Notes under the pieces: model-generated
Database searches by the model: none
Told to the model about the DNA's origin: nothing
What the model saw: only the letters and a program-made list of their open reading frames with translations
Shown here: piece by piece, positions 40,372 to 47,316 of the stretch
Numbering within the stretch: position 1 is the stretch's first letter
How the letters are laid out: each line of letters opens with the position of its first letter
Assembly (NCBI RefSeq): GCF_051842935.1
Contig: NZ_JBPXRR010000001.1
Coordinates: forward strand, 186,001 to 250,000
Source of the DNA: Pseudalkalibacillus sp051842935
GTDB lineage: Bacteria > Bacillota > Bacilli > Bacillales > Fictibacillaceae
DNA: 64,000 nt
Direction of reading: 5' to 3'
Position numbers and translations under genes: made by a program

Positions 40372-40448
40372 TATACTAACAACCTTTTATCCCCCTAACC
40401 CCTAAACCCTTAGAAGAAACCTTTCCCGGATCCGGGAGGGGTTTTTTC
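40372..40448 (+). ncRNA. Candidate C-rich small RNA with intrinsic terminator
   Basis: A TATACT box (40372-40377) is followed by a stretch with repeated C runs (CCCCCTAACCCCTAAACCC) and then a perfect hairpin, CCTTTCCCGGA-TCCGGGAGGGG, with a T6 run (40418-40448). No plus-strand gene lies between this terminator and the one at 40063, so it must serve an untranslated RNA of about 65-70 bases. C-rich loops followed by a terminator are typical of Gram-positive sRNAs that pair with G-rich ribosome binding sites. A -35 box is not obvious, so another sigma factor may be used. Confidence 0.5.
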
Positions 40449-40491
40449 GTTTCTAATGCCTATTTACTAGGTAGATGGAAGGGGAAGGATG

Positions 40492-40677
40492 CTAGTTTTT
40501 CCGATAACGGATCTCTTCTATTAAAGTATTCAGTTTTTCGTTCATCTCTTGATCGGTTTTTTGCTTGTTTTTCATGAACTTGAGCAATGAAATGACGAAA
40601 TAGATGGCAAATACAAATAACCCTAAAATAAATAAAGTATATAAAAGACCGAACAGTCCAAAGAAACCAACGTCCAA
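40492..40677 (-). CDS. Small membrane protein, probable TTG start
   Basis: A 61-residue protein: one hydrophobic segment (about 3-30), then a basic and acidic helical tail ending EIRYRKN, resembling small DUF4083-type proteins. GGGGGTG lies 6 bases before TTG at 40677; the ATG at 40692 would overlap that site and has none of its own. Function unknown. Confidence 0.65.
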   Translation of the reverse strand: MDVGFFGLFGLLYTLFILGLFVFAIYFVISLLKFMKNKQKTDQEMNEKLNTLIEEIRYRKN

Positions 40678-40736
40678 ATGTTTCACCCCCATACATATTC
40701 TCTATACCATAGTACCAGACATTTCCATATAAGATC

Positions 40737-40770
40737 ACAAAAAAATGAACCCGGAAGGTTCATTTTTCGT
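40737..40770 (-). terminator. Terminator of the DUF3784-like gene
   Basis: On the minus strand AAAAATGAACC-ttcc-GGGTTCATTTTTTTG. Confidence 0.85.
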
Positions 40771-41066
40771 TACATGTATTTCATGATGATGCGCATCATG
40801 AGCAATGAGGACAAGGATACGAGGATGGCGAAAATCATCCAGGCGAAATTCCCGATTGCTTGTGTAAGGAAGGAAGTCAAGAAAATCAAAACGCCGATTG
40901 CAATGACATAGATCCCCGCAGACTTTGCTAATCCTTCTTTATCGGCTATTGAACTTGCCTCATAGTTTTTAATGAGGAAAATATTTTTTTTCAACCAAAA
41001 GCCAGCTCCTAACAAGATCAGAGCGCCGCCAATCATGTAAAACACGATAAGTTGTTTTGTTACCAT
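40770..41066 (-). CDS. DUF3784-like membrane protein
   Basis: A 98-residue protein with three membrane segments (about 5-24, 50-68, 72-92). The phrase FLIKNYEASSIADKEGLAK between segments 1 and 2 fits the DUF3784 pattern of small membrane proteins of unknown role. AAGGTGGT precedes the ATG. Confidence 0.65.
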   Translation of the reverse strand: MVTKQLIVFYMIGGALILLGAGFWLKKNIFLIKNYEASSIADKEGLAKSAGIYVIAIGVLIFLTSFLTQAIGNFAWMIFAILVSLSSLLMMRIIMKYM

Positions 41067-41193
41067 TGTTTGACCACCTTTTCTTTGTCTACCTTTTACT
41101 TTACATGGTGTGGCCGAAATTTTCCACAGCTTGTTTCATGTTAGCTTTTTATGGAATGCGGGTATGGTAAGTGACAAAGGAGGTGCTTGTGCA

Positions 41194-41385
41194 ATGTGGA
41201 TGTGGATGCTTATACCACTGTTGGTCGTCTTGTTGATCGCCATTTACTATGAATATCAGAATAGGAAAAGAACAGAGGTTCATTTGAACTCTTCTGAAGA
41301 CCAAGAAAGGCCGTCACATCAAAATGTGACAGACAGACATCGCAGCCAAGCAGGAAGGGAAGGAAGTCAGCCCCCGCCGACATAA
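41194..41385 (+). CDS. Small membrane protein, unknown
   Basis: A 63-residue protein starting MWMWMLIP with one N-terminal membrane helix and a hydrophilic, Ser/Gln/Arg-rich cytosolic tail ending QPPPT. AAAGGAGGTG lies 8 bases before the ATG at 41194; an in-frame ATG at 41110 has no signal. Not recognised. Confidence 0.6.
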   Translation: MWMWMLIPLLVVLLIAIYYEYQNRKRTEVHLNSSEDQERPSHQNVTDRHRSQAGREGSQPPPT

Positions 41386-41394
41386 ACGATATCC

Positions 41395-41429
41395 AAAACC
41401 GGATCCTCATCGAGGTATTCGGTTTTTTT
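41395..41429 (+). terminator. Intrinsic terminator
   Basis: AAAACCGGATCCTC-atc-GAGGTATTCGGTTTTTTT, imperfect stem. Confidence 0.8.
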
Positions 41430-41545
41430 ATATATGGAAAAAAGATTGAATCTTAATCCTTTGTAAAAACCTGCGCATTTCCTGACATTGGAAGATTATT
41501 TTTGATAAACTGGAAAAAAGAGATCAAGCTAGGAGTGTTGTTTGC

Positions 41546-42430
41546 ATGAACGGTACAGGACTTGTGCTAGAAGGTGGCGGGATGCGTGGGGTATATACAG
41601 CCGGTGTGCTGGAGTATTTCATGGAGCAGGATTTTTATTTACCATATGTCATCGGTGTATCAGCAGGCGCATGTAATGCGACGTCTTATCTCGCCCGTCA
41701 ACGGGGAAGAAACAAGAAAGTGACAATCGGTTATTCCAAACATCCTGACTACATATCTTTCAAAAATTTCTGGAAAAAGCGTCAATTATTCGGGATGGAT
41801 TTGATCTTTGATGAAATTCCGAATAAACTCGTCCCTTTTGATTTCGATCGGTTCCATACAGCGGAGGAAAAGTTCGTGATCGGAACGACAGATTGCAGGA
41901 CAGGTGAACCAGTGTATTTTGAGAAAGGGGCTTACTCAAACGAAATACTTTCCATCCTAAGAGCATCAAGTTCATTACCTTTCATGGCACCGGTCATTGA
42001 ATTGGGTGATCGATGTTTAATGGATGGAGGCATCTCAGACCCGATTCCGATCCGTAAATCTGAATTGGATGGCAATCGAAAAAATATCCTCATTTTGACG
42101 CGTAATGACGGTTATATCAAGAAACCTTCCAGAATGAATTGGATCACTCGTAAAGCCTATCCGCAATATAACGGTCTGGTTGATAGCATGAGTAAGAGAT
42201 TCCAGGTGTATAACGAGACGATGGATTATATCCGGGATAAAGAGCAAAACGGAGACGTCTTCGTCATCCGACCGTTAGAGCCGCTCCAAGTAGGGCGTGT
42301 AGAAAGGGACCCTGCTAAATTGACTGCGTTATATGATCAAGGCTATTACGATGCTGCAAAGCAATTCGATGCATTGAAAGAATGGTTGGGAACGGCTGTT
42401 CAGACCGAAGAGACGTTAACAGCTCATTGA
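41546..42430 (+). CDS. Patatin-like phospholipase (YjjU-like)
   Basis: Predicted intracellular lipid acyl hydrolase of 294 residues. Oxyanion loop GGGMRGVYTAG, nucleophile elbow GVSAGACN (GxSxG) and the catalytic Asp in DGGISDPIP, spaced as in patatins with a Ser-Asp dyad. The C-terminal third (from about 190) matches the extension found in YjjU-type proteins. No signal peptide. The physiological substrate is unknown. Confidence 0.88.
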   Translation: MNGTGLVLEGGGMRGVYTAGVLEYFMEQDFYLPYVIGVSAGACNATSYLARQRGRNKKVTIGYSKHPDYISFKNFWKKRQLFGMDLIFDEIPNKLVPFDFDRFHTAEEKFVIGTTDCRTGEPVYFEKGAYSNEILSILRASSSLPFMAPVIELGDRCLMDGGISDPIPIRKSELDGNRKNILILTRNDGYIKKPSRMNWITRKAYPQYNGLVDSMSKRFQVYNETMDYIRDKEQNGDVFVIRPLEPLQVGRVERDPAKLTALYDQGYYDAAKQFDALKEWLGTAVQTEETLTAH

Positions 42431-42544
42431 CGAGTCGAGCGCCCTTATCAAAAAAAATCGAGAGAATCTGTAATATGGGGTTTAACATACATCTAATAGG
42501 GTATTAAGAATATGTTAAACATTTTTCCCAGGGGGGGACTGGTC

Positions 42545-43489
42545 ATGAGTATCGCCGTAATTGCTCAACGAATTTATGATGAAAAAGAAGCCATTGCTCA
42601 GAAGACCGACGAAGTACTCTCAGAATCACTTGGCACCAAGAACACGCGAAACTTTCTTGAAGCACACATGTCATTAGCGGAGTATCTCAGTAGGGGCCTG
42701 GAATTAGAAGATGAGGTTGAAGCGAAGCAACTGATCAATGAATGGGCGGAGAAAACGAGCTGGAATGCAATCAATGAAAAAAGACCTTTCAATCAGTCTT
42801 TCAAAGCATTCGAGATATTCAAGGGTCAAGTTCTAGACGTTGTCGAACTCCAAACGGAATCTGAAGATTGGTCGAACAAAGAACTGATTTCGACGCTTCG
42901 AAGTATCGATACCATGTTAGACCATGCAGCTTTCTATTATGTGCACTCGTTAATTGTTAACTTTGAAGGCCGAATCGATGAGTCCGAACAAATGATGAAA
43001 CATGACAAGAAGTTGATCGCCGATTTGTCTGTGCCGATCATACCTTCAATCGTCCCGAACACGATCCTCGTACCGATTGTAGGCATGTTGACCAATGAAC
43101 GATTCGAAATCACTCGTGATAAACTGTTGCATAACATTACAACCCAGGATGCTGAATCCATCGTTTGTGATTTTACAGGTGCCATCCTACCGGATAATGG
43201 GCACTTCCAAATGGATGACCTTGCCCATCAGATCGAGCAATTGACAAGATCGGTCTCATTGATGGGAGTCGAAATCATCTATGTAGGTTTCTCATCCCGA
43301 CTTGTTCAAGAGATCGTTCGTGCTGGCGTGAAGATTGAAGCTGAAACATTCTCGACTTTCCGTACAGGCTTACGTTATCTTGCCAATAAGAAGGACTGGG
43401 GATTGACCGATGAAATTTATAGTCGATCCGAAGCTGAAGAAGAGGAAGAGAAGAAATTGGTTTCTTCGGTTCCTCATGAGAATTTATAA
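42545..43489 (+). CDS. RsbR-like stressosome protein with atypical STAS domain
   Basis: A 314-residue protein: an N-terminal helical sensor-like domain (about 1-150) and a C-terminal STAS domain (about 165-285). In RsbR-type proteins two threonines are phosphorylated by RsbT. The first normally sits in an (E/L)-S-T-P stretch, here DLSVPII; the second in a V-D-T stretch, here AILPDNG. Both phosphoacceptors therefore seem replaced, which suggests a scaffold or negative element insensitive to the kinase. No rsbS, rsbT or sigB genes are nearby. The start at 42545 follows a run of seven G. Confidence 0.75.
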   Translation: MSIAVIAQRIYDEKEAIAQKTDEVLSESLGTKNTRNFLEAHMSLAEYLSRGLELEDEVEAKQLINEWAEKTSWNAINEKRPFNQSFKAFEIFKGQVLDVVELQTESEDWSNKELISTLRSIDTMLDHAAFYYVHSLIVNFEGRIDESEQMMKHDKKLIADLSVPIIPSIVPNTILVPIVGMLTNERFEITRDKLLHNITTQDAESIVCDFTGAILPDNGHFQMDDLAHQIEQLTRSVSLMGVEIIYVGFSSRLVQEIVRAGVKIEAETFSTFRTGLRYLANKKDWGLTDEIYSRSEAEEEEEKKLVSSVPHENL

Positions 43490-43546
43490 AAGTAATTGAC
43501 CAAACTTTAATATAAAGATAGCGCAAAATAACGTACTTATAAGGAA

Positions 43547-43580
43547 GGGAGCTTCTATTGATTAGAAGTTCCCGTTTTTC
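43547..43580 (+). terminator. Terminator of the STAS gene
   Basis: GGGAGCTTCTA-ttgat-TAGAAGTTCCCGTTTTT; overlaps the 3' end of the convergent gene. Confidence 0.85.
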
Positions 43581-43882
43581 TTTTTAAATAGGTAAAGAAT
43601 CCACCAAACAAAAGAGTAGACGTACCCTACCAATACATAGACAGACCACAATTCGAAGTTTTCCAAACCTCGGATCAGATGATTCAATTCATTCCCTTCA
43701 ATACGTTCGATTGCATGCACAAATCCTATGATTGGGGTTGTGATAGTGAAGCCGATATGTAAGACCGACAACACGATTAACCGTTTTTTCCGTATGGCAT
43801 GAAAAGAAACGACCATGCTAGCAATGATGTAAGCAAAATACATTACCCATACCCAGGTTGGGAGTGTGTCCATAGCATACAT
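43562..43882 (-). CDS. Membrane protein of unknown function
   Basis: A 106-residue protein with three predicted membrane segments (about 10-28, 35-60 and 78-98). Conserved-looking FVHAIERIEG and WSVYVLVGYVYSF phrases; I do not recognise the family. AGGGGGAT precedes the ATG. The palindrome at 43909-43926 lies 27 bases upstream of the start codon and is identical to that before the DUF2157 operon, so the genes may share a regulator. Confidence 0.7.
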   Translation of the reverse strand: MYAMDTLPTWVWVMYFAYIIASMVVSFHAIRKKRLIVLSVLHIGFTITTPIIGFVHAIERIEGNELNHLIRGLENFELWSVYVLVGYVYSFVWWILYLFKKKNGNF

Positions 43883-43908
43883 CCAATCCCCCTAATAAAA
43901 CTCTCATT

Positions 43909-43926
43909 TAGTGTAATTTTACACTA
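43909..43926 (-). promoter_or_regulatory. 18-bp palindromic operator, copy 2
   Basis: On the minus strand TAGTGTAAAATTACACTA, identical to 16134-16151 including the AA spacer, 27 bases before the start codon at 43882. Confidence 0.7.
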
Positions 43927-44075
43927 ACAAGAGCGCTATATCTACAACTAATCTCCATTAATTAGGAAAAATTGAGTGTATTTTGGGAGATGTACAAATG
44001 TTCATAGCACGTTCATTGACATAGGTGTTCGAATTGAGGAAGAATAGAGTTAGTACATATATAGGAGGACCTGTC

Positions 44076-44795
44076 ATGGCAAAGAAAAAGAAAACGGTCT
44101 ATAAGCCGCCCAAACAGAACAATAAAGGATTCATCATCATTATAGGAGCAGTATTCGTATTAGCTGCAGTATTACTGTTCATCATCAGCAATGAAAATAA
44201 TAACCCGAGTCAGGATCAAGCGGAGTCTGCTCAGCCTGGTCAAGAGATTGAGGTCAGTTATGAAAATCAACCGACTGTCGGTGAAGAAGATGCACCGGTC
44301 AAATTGGTTGAGTTTTTCGATTTCAAGTGTCCGCACTGTGCATCTTTCGCTCAGCAAGTCTATCCTCAGATCAAAGCAGACTTCATTGATACAGGAAAAG
44401 CGAGCATGACGTTCATCAATAAACCGTTCCTGGCACCAGATTCATTCACAGCTGCTCTCGTTGGTGAAGCAGTGTATGAACAAAATCCTGATGCATTCAT
44501 TCAATATTATGATGCTGTCTTAGCCAATCAGGGTGAAATGAGCGAGCCTTGGGCAACAGAAGAATTCTTGTTCGATCTAGTTGAAAAAAATGTGGATGGA
44601 ATTGACGTTGATCAATTGAAGGAAGATATCGACAACGAAACCATCAATCAAAGAGTAGAAGAAGATCGAGATATGAGTGCCCAAGTCGAGAGTACTCCAA
44701 CAGTATTGGTGAATGGCAAGATGGTCGAACTAGATTATGAGGGCTCCATCAAACCTGCTATCGAGGAAGCTTTGGAGGAAGCCGGTGAGCAGTAA
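44076..44795 (+). CDS. bdbD: Membrane-anchored thiol-disulfide oxidoreductase BdbD (DsbA family)
   Basis: Introduces disulfide bonds into exported proteins. 239 residues: basic N-terminus (MAKKKKTVYKPP), one membrane anchor (about 19-38), then a DsbA-like thioredoxin domain with active site FKCPHCASF and the cis-proline region ESTPTVLVNG. The start follows TAGGAGGA. It overlaps bdbC by 11 bases. Exported substrates in this window could include the two-cysteine bacteriocin. Confidence 0.93.
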   Translation: MAKKKKTVYKPPKQNNKGFIIIIGAVFVLAAVLLFIISNENNNPSQDQAESAQPGQEIEVSYENQPTVGEEDAPVKLVEFFDFKCPHCASFAQQVYPQIKADFIDTGKASMTFINKPFLAPDSFTAALVGEAVYEQNPDAFIQYYDAVLANQGEMSEPWATEEFLFDLVEKNVDGIDVDQLKEDIDNETINQRVEEDRDMSAQVESTPTVLVNGKMVELDYEGSIKPAIEEALEEAGEQ

Positions 44796-45192
44796 ACGGA
44801 CAGGCATCGCTTGGATCATATCACTCGTTGCGGTGCTTGGGAGTCTTTATTTTAGCGAAATAGCCGGTTTCGTCCCGTGTCAGTTATGCTGGTATCAGCG
44901 GATTCTGATGTACCCGCTCGCTATCATTCTTGGAGTCGGACTTTTCCTGGATGAGGAAAAGATTCATTGGTATGTGCTTCCGTTCAGCGTGATCGGAATA
45001 TTCGTATCGACGTATCATTTCCTTCATCAGAAAACCGATTTGTTTTCAAAGGTGGGATCATGTACACAAGGTGTTCCATGTTCTGGAGAGTATATTAACT
45101 GGCTCGGCTTCATCACGATTCCTTTTTTAGCATTAATGGCGTTTGTGGGAATCACTGTATTGATGATTAGCCGGATGAAAAGTTCAAAATAA
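44785..45192 (+). CDS. bdbC: Disulfide bond formation protein BdbC (DsbB family)
   Basis: Quinone-dependent membrane oxidase that regenerates BdbD. 135 residues, four membrane segments, first cysteine pair CQLC in the FVPCQLCWYQR signature and second pair CTQGVPC. The GTG at 44785 lies 6 bases after GGAGG, inside the end of bdbD; the frame also opens further upstream but without signal. Confidence 0.93.
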   Translation: MSSKRTGIAWIISLVAVLGSLYFSEIAGFVPCQLCWYQRILMYPLAIILGVGLFLDEEKIHWYVLPFSVIGIFVSTYHFLHQKTDLFSKVGSCTQGVPCSGEYINWLGFITIPFLALMAFVGITVLMISRMKSSK

Positions 45193-45203
45193 AGCAGTAA
45201 TGG

Positions 45204-45237
45204 AGAGAGTTGTCCTCGGGTACAGCTCTCTTTTTTT
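45204..45237 (+). terminator. Terminator of bdbDC
   Basis: AGAGAGTTGT-cctcggg-TACAGCTCTCTTTTTTT. Confidence 0.85.
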
Positions 45238-45248
45238 GATCTAGTGGA

Positions 45249-45378
45249 ATATAAGCCAGATTCAAGAATTATAAGCCGAAATTTGTAATTATAATCCAAA
45301 TCCAGAAATTATAAAACGAAATCCAGTATTATAATCCAAAATCCAGTATTATAATCCAAAATCCAGAATTATAAGCCA
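45249..45378 (+). repeat. Tandem array, exact 20-bp period, seven units (family B)
   Basis: TTATAA(G/T)CC cores begin at 45249, 45269, 45289, 45309, 45329, 45349 and 45369, exactly 20 bases apart (first and fourth are variants); spacer consensus is AAATCCAGNA. It begins 12 bases beyond the bdbDC terminator. The units at 45329 and 45349 are fully identical. Confidence 0.92.
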
Positions 45379-45472
45379 AAACACGCTTAAAGGCACAATA
45401 GTTGTCCTCAGACCTCACGTTGGATACGATGAATTTAGAATAACGAAACTGATGAAAGTAAGGGTGAGAGAA

Positions 45473-46231
45473 ATGAACGAGACAATCGAAACGATATTGA
45501 ATCATCGCAGTATCCGCGCGTTTAAAGATGAACCGCTTTCAGAAGAACAAATCACCGCGATCGTCCGAAGCGCTCAAGCGGCAGCTACATCCAGCTATCT
45601 CCAGGTCTATTCCATCATCGGGGTGAAAGATCCGGCCAAGAAAAAGAAGTTGGCAGAACTCGCAGGAAACCAGGAATACGTGGAGAAGAACGGACACTTT
45701 TTCGTATTTTGTGCGGATCTTAACCGGCATAAAATTGCTGTGGAAATGGAAGGTCTAACAGAGGATGAAGTTGTCGAATCGCTTGAATCTACGGAAAAAT
45801 TCATGGTCGGAACGATTGATGCAGCGCTTGCGGCTCAAAATGCGGCACTTGCTGCTGAATCAATGGGACTCGGTATCTGCTATATCGGTGGATTGCGTAA
45901 CAACCTGGAAGAAGTGGCGGAAGTCTTGAAAACGCCGGACCGCGTCATTCCATTGTTCGGTATGTGTGTCGGTGTACCGGATCAGAATCCTGATAAAAAA
46001 CAGCGGTTGCCGATGGAGAACATCTATCATGTAGATGAGTATCAGCAAGACGAAACAGAATTCATCGAGCAGTTGGCTCGTTATAACGAAGATATTGCTG
46101 ATTACTATCGTGAGCGTACCCAAGGAAAGCGCACGCATACTTGGACGCAGATCATCGCCAACAAGATGAGTAAGCCGATGAGACTTTATATGAAGGACTT
46201 CTTGAAAAGCATCAAGATTCCGCTTAAATAA
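45473..46231 (+). CDS. nfrA: FMN-dependent NADPH nitro/quinone reductase NfrA
   Basis: Flavin reductase of the NfsA/Frp family, 252 residues. TILNHRSIRAF at the N-terminus, QAAATSSYLQ, AGNQEYVEKNGHFFVFCADL (key part YVEKNGHFFVFCADL), GLGICYIGG, and the C-terminal DYYRERTQGKR are all family hallmarks. It resembles B. subtilis NfrA1. The ATG at 45473 follows AAGGGTGAGAG. In B. subtilis it is a stress-induced, oxygen-insensitive nitroreductase. Confidence 0.92.
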   Translation: MNETIETILNHRSIRAFKDEPLSEEQITAIVRSAQAAATSSYLQVYSIIGVKDPAKKKKLAELAGNQEYVEKNGHFFVFCADLNRHKIAVEMEGLTEDEVVESLESTEKFMVGTIDAALAAQNAALAAESMGLGICYIGGLRNNLEEVAEVLKTPDRVIPLFGMCVGVPDQNPDKKQRLPMENIYHVDEYQQDETEFIEQLARYNEDIADYYRERTQGKRTHTWTQIIANKMSKPMRLYMKDFLKSIKIPLK

Positions 46232-46300
46232 TTGCAGCGCATACCATAGGATCGCTTCGTCCAAACTACCATCATACCGTGAAAAATTGGAGGCGATCGT

Positions 46301-46456
46301 ATGACGAAGCGCAAGCAGTTGAACGATAAGACGAAACACCATAATCAAACGCCGAAGGAAAGTCTTCCAGACATTGAAATTGCTGAAGAGCTTGCAAAAG
46401 GGCAGACAGAATTGCGTGACGAGGATCTACCCGAGCGCGAAAATCAAGAATTCTAA
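46301..46456 (+). CDS. Small hydrophilic protein (51 residues)
   Basis: ATG at 46301 with GGAGG 7 bases upstream; the product begins MTKRKQLNDKTKHHNQTP and ends in an acidic ERENQEF. No membrane segment or cysteine. Its composition is like small spore or stress proteins of Bacillus (YfhD-like), but I do not recognise it. A terminator follows the stop. Confidence 0.65.
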   Translation: MTKRKQLNDKTKHHNQTPKESLPDIEIAEELAKGQTELRDEDLPERENQEF

Positions 46457-46462
46457 ATAAGG

Positions 46463-46489
46463 AAAAGGACAGCCGCCTGGCTGTCCTTC
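46463..46489. terminator. Bidirectional terminator
   Basis: AAAAGGACAGCCG-cc-TGGCTGTCCTT between convergent genes. Confidence 0.85.
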
Positions 46490-47029
46490 TTACTTTTTCA
46501 ACAATTGATTCAGTTCTACAGCTTGTTGCATCGCTAAGTGATCGTCTGCGATGTCGCCTGGTTTGTTCGCTTGTCCGATGATGTATCCACCGAATTCAAG
46601 ATCTACAAAGTCAAAGATGTAGTTGAACTGTTGGATAAGCGGCAATGCTTTGATCTTCGGATTGTCGCCTCCGCAGCAGATGACATACGCTTTCTTTTTA
46701 CGAAGCTCAGCCTTGAAATCATATCGGTCATCGCGCATGTTTTGTGAGAAACGATCAATCAGATCTTTCATCATGCCAGACATTCCATACCAATAAACTG
46801 GAGTAGCAAACACAATGATGTCATGTTCAAGCATCAAGTCTACTATGCGGTCATTGTCATCTTCTACTGATCGGAATCCGCCCGGTTCATGACGTAGGTC
46901 ATCTATCGGCTGAATGTTGAATTCGCGGAGATGGATGTGGGTTGCATCCAAGCCGTCGAGTGCTTTTGTCGTCAATTGTTCGGTATTCCCATTCGGACGG
47001 GAACTCCCATGTATCGCTAGAATTTTCAT
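46490..47029 (-). CDS. NADPH-dependent FMN reductase (flavodoxin-like)
   Basis: A 179-residue flavoprotein. FMN phosphate loop HGSSRPNGNTEQL at the N-terminus and ATPVYWYGMSGMMKDLIDR (isoalloxazine-binding YWYGMSG) are clear. Such proteins reduce flavins, quinones or azo compounds. AAGGAGGT precedes the ATG at 47029. The upstream region is shared with the divergent clpE promoter. Confidence 0.85.
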   Translation of the reverse strand: MKILAIHGSSRPNGNTEQLTTKALDGLDATHIHLREFNIQPIDDLRHEPGGFRSVEDDNDRIVDLMLEHDIIVFATPVYWYGMSGMMKDLIDRFSQNMRDDRYDFKAELRKKKAYVICCGGDNPKIKALPLIQQFNYIFDFVDLEFGGYIIGQANKPGDIADDHLAMQQAVELNQLLKK

Positions 47030-47195
47030 TGTATGTACCTCCTTCAATCCTCTTTCATACCCATCATAACGGAGGCATGAAGGGATTGCGAGCAATCAGA
47101 CTTCGCTATAAGCACGTTCTTTGCATACACCGAGACACCCTGTTATCATCGTAAACCAATCAAAAATTGGCAGGAAAAAAGACAAAACAAAATAC

Positions 47196-47250
47196 TTGAA
47201 AGTCAAAGAAGGTCAAACTATAATATAAACAAAGGTCAAAGATAGTCAAA
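47196..47250 (+). promoter_or_regulatory. clpE promoter with two CtsR boxes
   Basis: TTGAAA (47196-47201), 17 bases, TATAAT (47219-47224): a strong sigma-A promoter. Two CtsR heptad direct repeats are visible: AGTCAAAGAAGGTCAAA (47201-47217) between the boxes, and AGGTCAAAGATAGTCAAA (47233-47250) just after the start. The double site matches the heat-shock-type control of clpE. Confidence 0.92.
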
Positions 47251-47316
47251 GTCAATTTTGATTAAAGCTAAGACTTCACCAACAATTAATTCTACTTTTA
47301 CAAGGAGGTCATTATT

